This document shows positions 53,011 through 53,220 of a stretch of DNA of 53,220 nt, piece by piece. The stretch is from Brachybacterium sp. FME24 (lineage in GTDB: Bacteria > Actinomycetota > Actinomycetes > Actinomycetales > Dermabacteraceae). Every line of letters starts with the position of its first letter. Within the stretch, counting starts at the first letter, position 1. Below the pieces are notes generated by a model. The model searched no databases. It was not told the origin of the DNA and saw nothing but the letters and a program-made list of their open reading frames with translations. The position numbers and the translations under genes were made by a program. The stretch covers positions 1-53,220 of the forward strand of contig NZ_JABUXV010000025.1 in NCBI RefSeq assembly GCF_014897705.1, read 5' to 3'.

Positions 53011-53039
53011 TTGGAGCAGTCCGCGCACTCCCGTATGCT
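53011..53039 (+). promoter_or_regulatory. Promoter of tRNA-Ser(GCT)
   Basis: TTGGAG (53011-53016), a 17-bp spacer and TATGCT (53034-53039), 33 bp before the tRNA 5' end. Confidence 0.65.
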
Positions 53040-53072
53040 GTATCGGCGTGCCCTGCCCCAGGCAGTGCGCCA

Positions 53073-53161
53073 GGAGACGTGGCAGAGCGGCCGAATGCGC
53101 TCCCCTGCTAAGGGAGTAGGCGACCAAAATCGCCTCGGAGGTTCAAATCCTCTCGTCTCCG
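53073..53161 (+). tRNA. tRNA-Ser (anticodon GCT)
   Basis: An 89-nt class II tRNA: acceptor GGAGACG/CGTCTCC, anticodon arm CTCCC-CTGCTAA-GGGAG with GCT, long variable arm (GGCGACC...), T-arm GGTTCAAATCC, discriminator G at 53161; CCA not encoded. Reads AGC/AGU. The sequence is close to the other serine tRNA at 11.05 kb only in the D-arm (GCAGAGCGGCCGAATG-like). Confidence 0.96.
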
Positions 53162-53168
53162 CCGATGT

Positions 53169-53217
53169 CCTGAGTCGCGTCATCGTTTACGAACGGTGAC
53201 GCGGCTCAGGTTTTTTT
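53169..53217 (+). terminator. Intrinsic terminator after tRNA-Ser(GCT)
   Basis: A 14-bp stem (CCTGAGTCGCGTCA with TGACGCGGCTCAGG, one G-T pair), 14-nt loop, then TTTTTTT. The only terminator in the window with a full T-tract. Confidence 0.92.
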
Positions 53218-53220
53218 GTG

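Noticed and set aside
53183..53196. TCGTTTACGAACGG similar to the LacI operator near 48.6 kb
   Set aside because: It is the loop of the tRNA terminator hairpin; the match covers only part of the operator and there is no promoter to control.

Overview
The window is very GC-rich DNA with short intergenic gaps, TANNNT-type -10 boxes placed 6-7 nt before start codons (leaderless mRNAs), GTG/TTG starts and a bacterial NHEJ pair. This points to an actinobacterium, most likely a Micrococcales genus close to Brachybacterium. The genus is an inference from gene content, not a database result. I see about 45 protein genes, two serine tRNA genes, no rRNA, no CRISPR array and no recognisable transposase or phage gene.

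Layout. 1-6.9 kb: the C-terminal end of an unknown protein, prephenate dehydratase (pheA), a diacylglycerol kinase-like protein divergent from serS, a HAD phosphatase, and a Ktr/Trk-type K+ uptake pair. 6.9-12.1 kb: two coupled MDR oxidoreductases, a GntR(YtrA-type)-ABC ATPase-permease operon with a perfect palindromic operator, tRNA-Ser(TGA) and an SDR. 12.3-18.4 kb: PTS/mannitol locus, with ptsI converging on ptsH, mtlD and mtlA (fused EIICBA). 18.4-21.6 kb: a TVP38-type membrane protein, a DUF1684 protein, an ABM-domain protein and a compositionally odd lipoprotein. 21.7-28.3 kb: a heterodimeric ABC exporter whose two ATPase domains have decayed in complementary ways, then SDR-MarR divergent from an EamA transporter and a Rossmann protein. 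28.4-33.3 kb: an M20 amidohydrolase, a lower-GC aminoglycoside-phosphotransferase-fold gene and a UvrA2-like ABC protein lacking the UvrB-binding insert. 33.4-38.2 kb: Ku and LigD (NHEJ) diverging around a possible small gene, then cspA. 38.4-45.9 kb: GH78 rhamnosidase, M50-like protease, lipase-maturation-factor-like protein, BioY, a YdcF-like protein and a CPBP protease. 46-50.4 kb: a likely hexuronate/aldonate operon (UxaE epimerase plus L-gulonate/L-galactonate-dehydrogenase-like MDR), a divergent LacI regulator with a CG-centred operator between them, and an HhH-DUF1801 protein. 50.6-53.2 kb: a K+ channel with RCK domains, a BCP-type peroxiredoxin, and tRNA-Ser(GCT) with a strong terminator.

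How genes work together. EI, HPr and EIICBA form a complete mannitol phosphorelay and MtlD sends the product to fructose-6-phosphate. Ku and LigD form a two-component end-joining system. The two ABC half-transporters must pair to make one working ATP site. The LacI gene, its operator, the dehydrogenase and UxaE look like a self-contained sugar-acid module.

The observations I find least expected are: (i) tandem repeats that start exactly on a stop codon and duplicate it, behind three unrelated genes; (ii) the complementary loss of ATPase motifs in the exporter pair; (iii) a possible small gene overlapping the ligD start; (iv) an open frame running without a stop into cspA; and (v) the UxaE/dehydrogenase/LacI module. 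None of these is proven to be a new system from sequence alone.
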